A DNA stretch of 64,000 nucleotides from an uncultured Robiginitomaculum sp. (lineage in GTDB: Bacteria; Pseudomonadota; Alphaproteobacteria; Caulobacterales; Maricaulaceae), in NCBI GenBank assembly GCA_938015875.1, contig CALLXE010000017.1, positions 1 to 64,000 on the forward strand, written 5' to 3'. A model generated the notes under the pieces. That model saw only the letters and a list, made by a program, of their open reading frames with translations, ran no database searches and had not been told where the DNA came from. Of this stretch, positions 27,827 to 35,617 are shown one piece after another (position 1 is the first letter of the stretch; each line of letters starts with the position of its first letter). Both the position numbers and the translations under genes were made by a program.

Positions 27827-28534
27827 TCAGGCTTCTTTGTATTTATATCCGACGCCATAGAGTGTTTCGATACCATCAAACGTCTTATCCGTCTTGCGGA
27901 ACTTTTTGCGCAAACGCTTTATGTGACTGTCAATCGTGCGGTCATCGACATAAACCTGATCATCATAGGCCGCGTCCATTAACTGGTCGCGCGATTTTAC
28001 ATAGCCGGGCCTCAGGGCCAAAGCCTGCAAAATCAAAAACTCCGTCACAGTCAGGCGGACCGGCTCGCCGTCCCAGCTACAGGCATGACGGTTCGGGTCG
28101 AGCACAAGTTTGGAACGGCGAATGACTTTATCATCCCCTTCCTGCGGGGCCGGCATTTCAACATTGGTCAGTCGCGCCCGGCGCAAAACGGCTTTGATAC
28201 GCTCACCCAACAGGCGCTGAGAAAACGGCTTGGTGATGTAATCATCCGCGCCCATGTTCAGGCCAATCGCCTCGTCAAATTCATCATCTTTTGACGTAAG
28301 AAAAATCACAGGCAAATTGCTGCTTTGGCGCAGCCGGCGTAAAAGCTCCAGCCCGTCCATTTGCGGCATCTTCACATCAAACACCGCAATATCCGGCGGG
28401 TTTTTAGTTAAGGCTTTCAGGGCGCTGACCCCTTCATGATAGGTGCGGACCTCATAGCCCTCCCCTTCCAGAAACATCGAAACCGATGTCAGTATGTTTT
28501 CGTCATCATCGACAAGTGCAATTGAAGTGGCCAT
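27827..28534 (-). CDS. chvI: ChvI-type response regulator, OmpR family
   Basis: 235 residues. Receiver domain with acidic pocket Asp9-11, acceptor Asp53 ([11 protein letters not shown]), Thr80 and Lys102 (TKPF), then an OmpR/PhoB winged-helix domain ([25 protein letters not shown], then [16 protein letters not shown]). The [15 protein letters not shown] recognition-helix sequence is typical of ChvI orthologues. It is a transcription factor controlling envelope and exopolysaccharide genes together with ChvG. It is first in the minus-strand operon, with a 126-bp upstream region before dapB. Confidence 0.95.
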   Translation of the reverse strand: MATSIALVDDDENILTSVSMFLEGEGYEVRTYHEGVSALKALTKNPPDIAVFDVKMPQMDGLELLRRLRQSSNLPVIFLTSKDDEFDEAIGLNMGADDYITKPFSQRLLGERIKAVLRRARLTNVEMPAPQEGDDKVIRRSKLVLDPNRHACSWDGEPVRLTVTEFLILQALALRPGYVKSRDQLMDAAYDDQVYVDDRTIDSHIKRLRKKFRKTDKTFDGIETLYGVGYKYKEA

Positions 28535-28660
28535 TTTGAGCTCCCAACCCGGCGGTTATCATCAGGGTTATGTATGGAGACCACTTTAGGCAGCACTAAG
28601 ACCACCGCAAGACAAAACACGCCTTATTTCGTTCACTTATTGTTCTGAAAGAATAAAGCG

Positions 28661-29479
28661 TTAGCTGTTCAGGCCCAAAACATCGGTCATGTCAAATATA
28701 CCTTTGCCCTGTTTTGAGGCCCAGATTGCTGCTTGGAGCGCGCCGGCAGCAAAGACGCTGCGGTCAAAGGCCATATGGGACAGGGTGATCATTTCCAGAT
28801 CAGCCGCAAGGCGCACTTCATGGTCACCGATAACGCCGCCGCCGCGAAGGGCGGCAAAGCCAATATCGCCGGGCCGTCTGGCACCGGTGACGCCTTTACG
28901 CGCCTGAACCGCATTATCGTAGAAATCAACACCGCGGCCGGCGGCCACTGATTTGCCGAGCATCAATGCCGTGCCGGAGGGGGCGTCAACTTTTTGATTA
29001 TGATGCATTTCCAAAATTTCGGCGTCCCATCCTACATTCAGCGCTTTGGAGGCCCGTTCAACCAAGGCGGTCAAAACATTGACGCCGGGAGAGAAATTCC
29101 AAGACTGCACCAAACAGACCGACTCCCCTGCAACATCCAGCGCTCGGTCTTCGCTTTCGGAAAAGCCTGTGGTGCCGGAAACCATCGCCCGGCAGCGCAC
29201 GCTTTGCATCATCACAGCGGCGTCAATCGCGGCTTTGGGTGAGGAAAAATCGATCAGCACATCACAACGGTCCAAAGCGCCGCGTAAATCCGTCGAGACC
29301 TGCACGCCAAAATCATGCAGGCCGGCGAGCTCGCCCAGATCGCGCCCGACATTGGGGGATTTGGGCGCGGTGACTCCGGCCGTTAATTGGGTTTCAGGAT
29401 GGTTTAAGACCTGACGCACAAGCTCTTGCCCCATGCGTCCGTCAGCCCCAAGCAGGGCAATGCGAAGTGGATCTGTCAT
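28661..29479 (-). CDS. dapB: 4-hydroxy-tetrahydrodipicolinate reductase
   Basis: 272 residues. It catalyses the NAD(P)H-dependent reduction step of lysine and meso-diaminopimelate synthesis. It has an N-terminal nucleotide-binding loop (ALLGADGRMGQEL), VDFSSP-type strand (IDFSSPKAA), VSGTTGF, and the catalytic/substrate region EMHHNQKVDAPSGTA with the His-His and Lys residues characteristic of DapB. Length and motifs are standard. It starts 31 bases after the ATP-grasp gene on the same strand, so they may be co-transcribed. Confidence 0.96.
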   Translation of the reverse strand: MTDPLRIALLGADGRMGQELVRQVLNHPETQLTAGVTAPKSPNVGRDLGELAGLHDFGVQVSTDLRGALDRCDVLIDFSSPKAAIDAAVMMQSVRCRAMVSGTTGFSESEDRALDVAGESVCLVQSWNFSPGVNVLTALVERASKALNVGWDAEILEMHHNQKVDAPSGTALMLGKSVAAGRGVDFYDNAVQARKGVTGARRPGDIGFAALRGGGVIGDHEVRLAADLEMITLSHMAFDRSVFAAGALQAAIWASKQGKGIFDMTDVLGLNS

Positions 29480-29510
29480 AAAACCCGTTTACGCGCTCCC
29501 GCCGGCCGGG

Positions 29511-30422
29511 TCAAAGCTTAAGCCGCCTTGCGACGCCCGCAGCCAGTTTTTGGGCGCCCTGATTATCGCCGCCTTCGCCTTCCGCAAAGCCTAAGTACAA
29601 ATACGGCTCGATCATCTCAAGCTCGATAAGGTTCAACTTCCCGTCAAGGCCGCGCAGTAAATCGACTCGCGCATAAAGCGGGGTTTGCGGCAGATAGGAT
29701 AGTATGGTTTGCGCCGTTTCAAGTTCGGTCGCTTTCGGGCTGTAGGGCAGCTCTCTGCCGCCATACATGGACTGAATGCGGTAATCTCCGTCTTTCGGAC
29801 GCTTATTGACCGCATGAGAAAACTGCCCGTCAAAATACAAAAATGAATATTCCCCCTCGGTCAGAACCGATGGCAGGAATGGCTGGATAATCGCGCGAGC
29901 CGGAGGCAAAGCCTCTTCGTCCGGCCAAGGCTCTCCCTTTGTCAGCAAGGCTTGCCGCCAAGCACCGCCGCCGATCTGCGGCTTTACAACAATCTTATCA
30001 CAGCAAAATTGCGCAAAAGCCTGATCGGCAATTTGCGGCGTCACTCTATCAGTCGTCACAGCCGCAATCACCGGCGCGCCGCGCGCCTCCAAATCTTCAA
30101 GGTAAGATTTATCGCTGTTATAATTTAAAATATCGAGCGGGTTTAAAACGCATGTTTTTTGCGCCGCTATAACCATTTGTTCCAAAAACTTCGGCGGGTT
30201 CCCGGTTTCAAAATAGTCCCAAACAACCAAGGGCAGCATAGCCGCAAATTCCCCGGCCCGCTTGCCGGCGTCATTCCACAAGACAATCTCTGTCTCCAAA
30301 CCGACCGCTGCAAAAGCCGGCGCTAATTTCGCTATCTGCTCTTCAAGCTCAAAATAATCAAAGCGAAGCCCGGACGCGGACGGCATCATATTGGCCGACG
30401 CAAGCACAGCAATTTTTTTCAT
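29511..30422 (-). CDS. ATP-grasp enzyme, DcsG/glutathione synthetase-like
   Basis: 303 residues with an ATP-grasp layout. An N-terminal alpha/beta domain (VVWDYFETGNPPKFLEQM) is followed by the clamp region with SDKSYLEDL and IVVKPQIGGGAW (the lysine and glycine-rich loop that hold ATP). A C-terminal part contains TEGEYSFLYFDGQFSHAV and NLIELEMIEPYLYL, carrying the metal-binding Glu residues. It resembles the family of DcsG (O-ureido-serine cyclo-ligase) and RimK/GshB enzymes and would join a carboxylate to an amine or thiol. The substrate is unknown. Being next to dapB might hint at amino-acid or cell-wall chemistry, but this is weak. Confidence 0.85.
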   Translation of the reverse strand: MKKIAVLASANMMPSASGLRFDYFELEEQIAKLAPAFAAVGLETEIVLWNDAGKRAGEFAAMLPLVVWDYFETGNPPKFLEQMVIAAQKTCVLNPLDILNYNSDKSYLEDLEARGAPVIAAVTTDRVTPQIADQAFAQFCCDKIVVKPQIGGGAWRQALLTKGEPWPDEEALPPARAIIQPFLPSVLTEGEYSFLYFDGQFSHAVNKRPKDGDYRIQSMYGGRELPYSPKATELETAQTILSYLPQTPLYARVDLLRGLDGKLNLIELEMIEPYLYLGFAEGEGGDNQGAQKLAAGVARRLKL

Positions 30423-30600
30423 ACAGACCTACCTTTTATCTGCGGGTCATAGCGTGATTGGACAGCGCGGCGCAATCCGGTAAAGTGCATGCGGGCCTAT
30501 TGTGGTAATGGCCCTGATCTGCGCGAGCCTCCCCGGCGAGCGCAGGATCGGGAGAGCCGCTTTGTGCCGGCTTTGCGCCGGTCATAAAGCGGCTCTTTTG
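30423..30600 (+). ncRNA. Possible structured RNA ending in a terminator
   Basis: This stretch between the divergent ATP-grasp and hslV genes has several potential helices: GGGCC/GGCCC around an AT-rich loop, an imperfect pairing of CTGATCTGCGC with GCGCAGGATC, and then the terminator hairpin at 30553-30596. A terminator pointing towards hslV with no plus-strand gene before it suggests a small RNA or an hslV leader. It does not match the conserved loops of 4.5S/SRP RNA, RNase P or tmRNA, and no promoter could be pinned down, so this is a weak call. Confidence 0.25.
30553..30600 (+). terminator. Plus-strand intrinsic terminator upstream of hslV
   Basis: Long inverted repeat: AGAGCCGCTTT (30553-30563) pairs with AAAGCGGCTCT (30586-30596), with a second inner hairpin GCCGGC/GCGCCGG. 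TTTT follows on the plus strand only. No annotated plus-strand gene precedes it. Confidence 0.6.
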
Positions 30601-30622
30601 ATTGTCAGACCTGCCGCTCCCT

Positions 30623-30653
30623 CTTGAATAGAGCACCTTAAGCGCCCACTTTA
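30623..30653 (+). promoter_or_regulatory. Probable RpoH (sigma-32) promoter of hslV
   Basis: CTTGAA (30623-30628, within CTCCCTCTTGAA) and CCCACTTTA (30645-30653) are 16 bases apart. This matches the heat-shock consensus CTTGAA-N13-17-CCCCATNT closely. The start of transcription would fall near 30660, some 20 bases before the hslV start codon. hslV is a classic heat-shock gene, which supports the call. Confidence 0.7.
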
Positions 30654-30678
30654 AGAGCTGAAATACAGGAGCCCAACC

Positions 30679-31248
30679 ATGAACCCTTCACAAGATTACG
30701 CCGATGCAAGCCTTTGGCGCGGCACAACGATTTTATCTGTGCGTAAAAACGGCAAAGTTATCATTATTGGTGACGGGCAAGTCAGCGCCGGCAATACTGT
30801 CATGAAAGGCAATGCCCGCAAAGTCCGCCGCATTGCCGGCGGCGAGGTTATCACGGGGTTTGCCGGCGCAACAGCGGACGCATTTGCCCTGCTTGAACGT
30901 CTGGAAGCAAAATTAGAGCAATTCCCCGGCCAGCTTGCCCGCGCCTGCGTCGAGCTTGCCAAAGATTGGCGCACAGATAAATATTTGCGCCAATTGCAGG
31001 CTATGCTGATTGTGGCCGATAAATCAGAGACTTACGTCCTGACCGGGAATGGTGATGTTGTTGAGCCGCAAGACGGCATTATTGCCATCGGCTCCGGCGG
31101 CAACTTTGCCTATGCGGCCGCTCTGGCGATGACCGATTACGAAGAAGACGCCGAGACTTTGGCCCGAAAAGCCATGGCCATAGCAGATAAAATCTGCGTG
31201 TTTACAAACGGTAATGTGGTGGTCGAAAGCCTTAAGAGCGCGAACTAA
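30679..31248 (+). CDS. hslV: ATP-dependent protease peptidase subunit HslV
   Basis: 189 residues. The proteolytic subunit of the HslUV (ClpQY) heat-shock protease; a threonine protease. The catalytic threonine is the first Thr of [13 protein letters not shown] (Thr16), exposed after removal of a 15-residue propeptide, and the conserved [20 protein letters not shown] follows. AGGAG precedes the ATG. The residue before the processing Gly is Arg rather than the common His. The ATPase partner hslU, often nearby in alphaproteobacteria, is not in this window. Confidence 0.96.
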   Translation: MNPSQDYADASLWRGTTILSVRKNGKVIIIGDGQVSAGNTVMKGNARKVRRIAGGEVITGFAGATADAFALLERLEAKLEQFPGQLARACVELAKDWRTDKYLRQLQAMLIVADKSETYVLTGNGDVVEPQDGIIAIGSGGNFAYAAALAMTDYEEDAETLARKAMAIADKICVFTNGNVVVESLKSAN

Positions 31249-31349
31249 GCACATGACGAAGAAATTATGGTATCAACCGAGTTGCCCCACACCGGCTGAA
31301 ACCATGCTTATTTTTTATAATATCTGCACGGGCAATTCCATCCCATAAA

Positions 31350-33296
31350 CTAGGGGGCCGCGCGGCCCGGCAAATCAATCAAAACCCGGGTTCCGCCTCC
31401 TGCCGCAGGCAAAAACTCAGCCGTTCCGCCCAAAGCTTTAGCGCGGATTTTTATATTCGACAGGCCTTTCCCGGGCGTCACATCATCCGCAAAGCCCGCG
31501 CCGTCATCAGTGATCACAATCCTGATGCGCGCAAGCACAAGGCAGGTTTTAACCGTCAAGGTGCGCGCGCCTGCGTGACGTATGGCGTTGCTCACAGACT
31601 CTTGGATCATGCGGTAAATGGACAGAACATCGCGCGGACCATAGTCGGGCTGCGGCCCCAGCTCGCCGGCCTCCCAATGCAACTCCATACCGGCGTCATG
31701 AATAAGCGGCTCAATGCGGCCGCGCAGAGCGCCCAGCGCAATATCAAGTTCTCCGTCCGCCGTATCCATCGAGTCGATAATCAGCCGTAATTCCTGAAGG
31801 CTGTCATCCAGTTCGGCTTTCAATAAGTCCGGCCCCAACCGCCCGTTTTTAGCCTTAAGTGATAACGCCAAAAGCCGGCCTCCGACACCGTCATGCATGT
31901 CACGCATAATGCGTTTACGTTCTTCAACCAAAGCCGCTTCGCGCACTTCAGCTTCGCGCTGTCGATAGACCACTGCGATTTCAGCTTCGCGGGCCGCAAG
32001 CTCGGTTGAGAGTTTTTCGTTCACACTTGTCAGCGCGCGGCGGCTCTCCCTGAACAAGCGCACAAAACCGGCCACAATTGTCAGGCTTAGTAAAATTGAA
32101 AGCGTCGGGCCATAGAGCAGCGACATGCCTGTATTGGGCCAAATAAGATAACCGATACTGCGCGATGTCGTGATTAAAACATCAACCATCACAGCCCAAA
32201 TGCACAGCAAAAAGATAAAGCTCTCAAGCAGAGGCGGACGCTCCCGCCGCGCCAAATAGAAAAACATTTGAACGCCCATAACCAATACGCAAGCGGCCGC
32301 GATCACATCTGCAACGGACAAAACTTTAACCCATCCGTCCATATCAAGAAAATAAATCGGCAGCAATAAGCCCGTCAAAACCGCCGCTGAAACGGGCACT
32401 AAAAGATTGCGAATGACCGGGGTGCGAAATGTCCATTCATTAACAAAGTTCAGCGATGCCACGATCATCAAGAACGATGCCATGGAATATACAAACCGAT
32501 AGAAATTTGTCTCCAACGTCGTCAAAGGCCCCGCATAGGCTAAATTTACAATCACCCAGCACAGCATTAATCCGGCAAAACTCAGCGTCACGCGCCGCAG
32601 ATTTTTATCCAAACTCAAAGCCGCTGAAATGACTGTACTCATCAGGGCAATCGCCACAGCGATGACGATTGAATAGACGCCAAAAAATTGCCGCCACATA
32701 AAGGCCCGTTCCAAATCTTCAGTATTGCCGATATAAACCCGGCGTATGTACGGAATGGAGTCTCGCGAAACAGCGCGAACCTTTAAGACGCCGTCGCCGG
32801 GCTTTATCCCCGAAAGATCGAAAAAATGCGGCTGCATTGGCCGGTAAAACCGAACGTCAGACCGTACGCCTACCTCAGCAATCGTCACGCCGTCTACATC
32901 CAAAGACACAGCCCGCCGGGCCATAGTGATCAGAATTGCCGGCTGCTCATAGCGCTCCAGCGCAGCGGAGATATCATGGCGAAACTCAATAATGTCCGCC
33001 GTCTTTATGCCGGTTTTATATCCGTAGTTTTTTGTCTCAACCTCGAAGACGCCGACTTGCCCCGGCAAGGTCGCTGAAAATTCAGTCAGGCGTTCTGCTT
33101 TCGCCGGCGCGCCCAAAGTTTCACTGCCCAAAATCAATAGATACAAAAAAATCGGTGCCAGCAAAAAAACGCAGCTCGCCGCCCAGAGATTTATATTTCT
33201 CCGCCCGGCCTCAGGCGGTAAGGCGATGCCGGCGCGAACCGTATTACCGCGTTGGATATCAGCCTGCCCTAAGTTTTTTTTGAGACGTCCGCTCAT
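31350..33296 (-). CDS. NarL-class sensor histidine kinase with multi-span membrane domain
   Basis: 648 residues. An N-terminal membrane helix is followed by an extracytoplasmic beta domain (about 70-205), then seven or so membrane helices (about 215-430) in a 7TM-DISM-like arrangement. A coiled-coil (about 430-465, ELAAREAEIAVVYRQ) leads to a HisKA_3 dimerisation domain with ERKRIMRDMHDGVGG, where His is the phosphorylation site. The C-terminal HATPase domain has ESVSNAIRHA and TDDGAGF. The ligand is unknown; similar DISM kinases may sense carbohydrates or envelope signals. The response-regulator gene directly upstream (24-base gap) is the obvious partner. Confidence 0.9.
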   Translation of the reverse strand: MSGRLKKNLGQADIQRGNTVRAGIALPPEAGRRNINLWAASCVFLLAPIFLYLLILGSETLGAPAKAERLTEFSATLPGQVGVFEVETKNYGYKTGIKTADIIEFRHDISAALERYEQPAILITMARRAVSLDVDGVTIAEVGVRSDVRFYRPMQPHFFDLSGIKPGDGVLKVRAVSRDSIPYIRRVYIGNTEDLERAFMWRQFFGVYSIVIAVAIALMSTVISAALSLDKNLRRVTLSFAGLMLCWVIVNLAYAGPLTTLETNFYRFVYSMASFLMIVASLNFVNEWTFRTPVIRNLLVPVSAAVLTGLLLPIYFLDMDGWVKVLSVADVIAAACVLVMGVQMFFYLARRERPPLLESFIFLLCIWAVMVDVLITTSRSIGYLIWPNTGMSLLYGPTLSILLSLTIVAGFVRLFRESRRALTSVNEKLSTELAAREAEIAVVYRQREAEVREAALVEERKRIMRDMHDGVGGRLLALSLKAKNGRLGPDLLKAELDDSLQELRLIIDSMDTADGELDIALGALRGRIEPLIHDAGMELHWEAGELGPQPDYGPRDVLSIYRMIQESVSNAIRHAGARTLTVKTCLVLARIRIVITDDGAGFADDVTPGKGLSNIKIRAKALGGTAEFLPAAGGGTRVLIDLPGRAAP

Positions 33297-33320
33297 ACAG
33301 TCTGCATCTTTTATCCGCCC

Positions 33321-33998
33321 CTAAAGATCGATTAACCCGTCCTTAAGGGCTTGATACACGGCCTCGCCGCGGGATGTCACGGCCATTTTGCGATATATGG
33401 TTTTGACGTGATCCCCGACGGTATAGGGTGATATTTCGAGCTTTCGCGCAACTTCTTTATAAGAGCGCCCCCGCGCCAGATCGGACAGGACTTCAATTTC
33501 CCGCGCCGATAATTGATTGGCCGGGTCAACCGATTTTGCCGGCGTCGGCGCAACGCTGCGCACACGGCGCAATAAATGCCCGGCGACGGCCGCGCTTATC
33601 GGCGCGCCGCCGTCCAGCACCATCGAAATTGAATTGACCATTTCGGCGTCAGATCCGGATTTAAGCAGATAGCCGTCTGCTCCGGCTTCGACGGCGCGGA
33701 CAACGCTTTGCACGTCGCCGAATACAGTGATCACCATAGAACGGCGCGGATTCTCACCGGCTCTGTCAGTTCCGCCGGATACCCATGTTTCAATTAAATC
33801 TGCGCCGTCTCCGTCACCCAGTTGTAAATCTGTCAGCAATAAATCGAATCGATCATTATCCGGCGTCAGTTGGGCCAAAGCCTCAGCGTAGGAATTGGCC
33901 GTGCCGACAAGGTCAAGGCGCGGATGATCCCGCACAATCTGAGCGCAGCGCTCAAAGGCGTTCTCTTCATCCTCTACAAGTAAGACCCGGCTTTTCAT
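33321..33998 (-). CDS. NarL/LuxR-family response regulator
   Basis: 225 residues. The receiver domain has VEDEENA acidic residues and acceptor Asp in LLLTDLQLGDGDG, with the Lys of YLLKSGS. A C-terminal LuxR-type helix-turn-helix follows (LSAREIEVLSDLARGRSYKEVA, then EISPYTVGDHVKTIYRKM). It is a DNA-binding output regulator paired with the kinase gene downstream. The kinase-regulator pair lies behind the XRE/DUF2975 pair on the same strand, with a 61-base gap. Confidence 0.92.
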   Translation of the reverse strand: MKSRVLLVEDEENAFERCAQIVRDHPRLDLVGTANSYAEALAQLTPDNDRFDLLLTDLQLGDGDGADLIETWVSGGTDRAGENPRRSMVITVFGDVQSVVRAVEAGADGYLLKSGSDAEMVNSISMVLDGGAPISAAVAGHLLRRVRSVAPTPAKSVDPANQLSAREIEVLSDLARGRSYKEVARKLEISPYTVGDHVKTIYRKMAVTSRGEAVYQALKDGLIDL

Positions 33999-34059
33999 AA
34001 AAACTATAGTGCGCCCGGCGCGCGCGCCTCACAACCCCCGAAAATACGGGGCCGGTGAA

Positions 34060-34296
34060 TTACTCTGCCGCGTCGCGAATATCATCCGAGTCTTCCGGTA
34101 CATATTCCAAAATGTCAGAGGGCTGGCAATTAAGCGCCCGGCACAGCGCTTCGAGCGTGGAAAACCGCACGGCTTTCGCCTTCCCGGTCTTTAAAATCGA
34201 CAAATTTGCAAGCGTAATTCCGACCCGATCTGCGAGCTGCGTTAAAGACATGCGGCGCTCTAACAGAACGCGGTCAAGATTAACTTTAATGGCCAT
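34060..34296 (-). CDS. XRE-family helix-turn-helix regulator, YozG-like
   Basis: 78 residues from the ATG at 34296, which overlaps the DUF2975 stop (TGATG); a longer frame to 34383 would lie inside that gene and is rejected. It is a single Cro/C1-type HTH (LTQLADRVGITLANLSILKTGKAKAVRFSTLEALCRAL), the short type that typically accompanies DUF2975 membrane proteins. It has an acidic C-terminal tail (EYVPEDSDDIRDAAE). It probably regulates its own operon; the signal is unknown. Confidence 0.9.
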   Translation of the reverse strand: MAIKVNLDRVLLERRMSLTQLADRVGITLANLSILKTGKAKAVRFSTLEALCRALNCQPSDILEYVPEDSDDIRDAAE

Positions 34297-34835
34297 CAGA
34301 CGGTCAGCCGGGCCTCGGCGCGCAGCCGGGCTCCCTCCCTGAACACTTGCGCCAATACAATCAGTACCAAAATGAAAAACCAAACATGAGCCCGCACATT
34401 TATCGTCAGCGCCGCGCCGGGATCAACCCGTTCCAGAAATGGCTGCAAAATTGTCCGTGCCAACTCCCCGATTGCAACGGCAATCCAAATATACCGCAGA
34501 CGCAAAGCATTTTGCGGAACAAACGGATCGCCCGCCCGAAGGGTTGCCACCAATTTACGCAATTGCCAAACCACCACAATCATCACCAAAAGGTTGCCGG
34601 CAGCATAAAAAATCGCGGCCATATATCCGCCGGGCGACGCCTCTTTTGTTTCAAATATTTCAGTATCAACCGGCCCAAAGAGCGCGGCGAGCGCTAAGCC
34701 AAGCAGAAATATCAGGGCCGCGACCAAGGCCATTTGAACCAGAAACAAGATGACGCCCAGCGCTTTGGCGGGACGGCTGTCAGGGGGCGGCGGGATGTCC
34801 GCGGATTCAAAGCTGTCATTGGCAGGGTTTATCAT
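34296..34835 (-). CDS. DUF2975 membrane protein
   Basis: 179 residues with four predicted membrane helices (about 28-50, 70-92, 118-135, 148-165). The conserved NALRLRYIWIAVAIGELAR region is typical of DUF2975. The N-terminus is Pro/Asp-rich and cytoplasmic. The family has no known function, but it is repeatedly paired with a short XRE regulator, as here, with which it is translationally coupled. A membrane-sensor plus repressor pair is a plausible inference. Confidence 0.88.
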   Translation of the reverse strand: MINPANDSFESADIPPPPDSRPAKALGVILFLVQMALVAALIFLLGLALAALFGPVDTEIFETKEASPGGYMAAIFYAAGNLLVMIVVVWQLRKLVATLRAGDPFVPQNALRLRYIWIAVAIGELARTILQPFLERVDPGAALTINVRAHVWFFILVLIVLAQVFREGARLRAEARLTV

Positions 34836-34989
34836 AACTTATCGATAAACAATAATTCACGAGACTGCAAGCCATCGCGTCATCAGGCGCGGCGATTGGC
34901 CTGCTTCAAATTTGTATGCCGGCGTTTACCTGAGCCCCGCCGCAGTCTAAGTCATTAGTCGATCAAGTTGATTGACGAATGAGGACACT

Positions 34990-35607
34990 ATGCCCGCTTT
35001 TTCTAAAATTGTTGTCGCCTCTCATAATGAAGGCAAAGTACGCGAAATCCGCGACCTTCTGGCCCCGTTCGGGATTGAGACCGTCAGCGCGTCAGAGTTG
35101 AATTTACCTGACGTTGAGGAAACCGAAGTGACCTTTGAAGGCAATGCCGAGCTTAAGGCGCGGGCGGCCTGCGCGGCGTCCGGCCTGCCCGCCTTGTCTG
35201 ATGACAGCGGCCTTGCCGTGGACAGCCTTGAAGGCGCGCCCGGAATTTACTCGGCCCGCTGGAGCGAGGACGAGACCGGCGCGCGCAATTGGAAGCTTGG
35301 CATGACGCGGGTTCACGAGGCGATGACGGAAGACGCGGACGGCGTGAAAACGGCGCGGTTCATTTGCGCGCTGACTTTGGCCGTGCCGTCAGAAAACGGG
35401 ACAATGCAGACGCATACATATTTGGGTAAAGTTGAGGGGAAAATTGTTTGGCCGCCGCGCGGCGATAAAGGCTTTGGTTATGACCCGATCTTTCAACCGC
35501 TCGGCCATGACATCACCTTTGGAGAAATGGAGTCTGAGGCTAAACATGCCATGAGCCACCGCTCCGATGCGTTTACCCAATTGATTACGGCGCAGTTTAA
35601 ATCGTGA
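34990..35607 (+). CDS. rdgB: XTP/dITP pyrophosphatase (RdgB/HAM1)
   Basis: 205 residues. It hydrolyses non-canonical purine nucleoside triphosphates (ITP, XTP) to monophosphates, protecting DNA. It has the N-terminal SHNEGKVREIRDLL, TFEGNAELKA, LSDDSGLAVDSLEGAPGIYSAR and GDKGFGYDPIF motifs, with Asp and Lys residues of the HAM1 active site. The ATG at 34990 follows GAGGA and is preferred to a TTG at 34972. Followed after 10 bases by hemW, the usual alphaproteobacterial order. Confidence 0.95.
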   Translation: MPAFSKIVVASHNEGKVREIRDLLAPFGIETVSASELNLPDVEETEVTFEGNAELKARAACAASGLPALSDDSGLAVDSLEGAPGIYSARWSEDETGARNWKLGMTRVHEAMTEDADGVKTARFICALTLAVPSENGTMQTHTYLGKVEGKIVWPPRGDKGFGYDPIFQPLGHDITFGEMESEAKHAMSHRSDAFTQLITAQFKS

Positions 35608-35617
35608 GCCGAAAACC

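Noticed and set aside
30423-30600. 4.5S SRP RNA, tmRNA or RNase P RNA as identity of the structured element
   Set aside because: The diagnostic conserved loops of these RNAs are absent.
30436-30636. A 66-codon minus-strand frame upstream of the ATP-grasp gene
   Set aside because: It runs through the terminator hairpin and has no ribosome-binding site or family match.
31253-31348. A 31-codon frame after hslV
   Set aside because: No ribosome-binding site and no recognisable features; too short to support.
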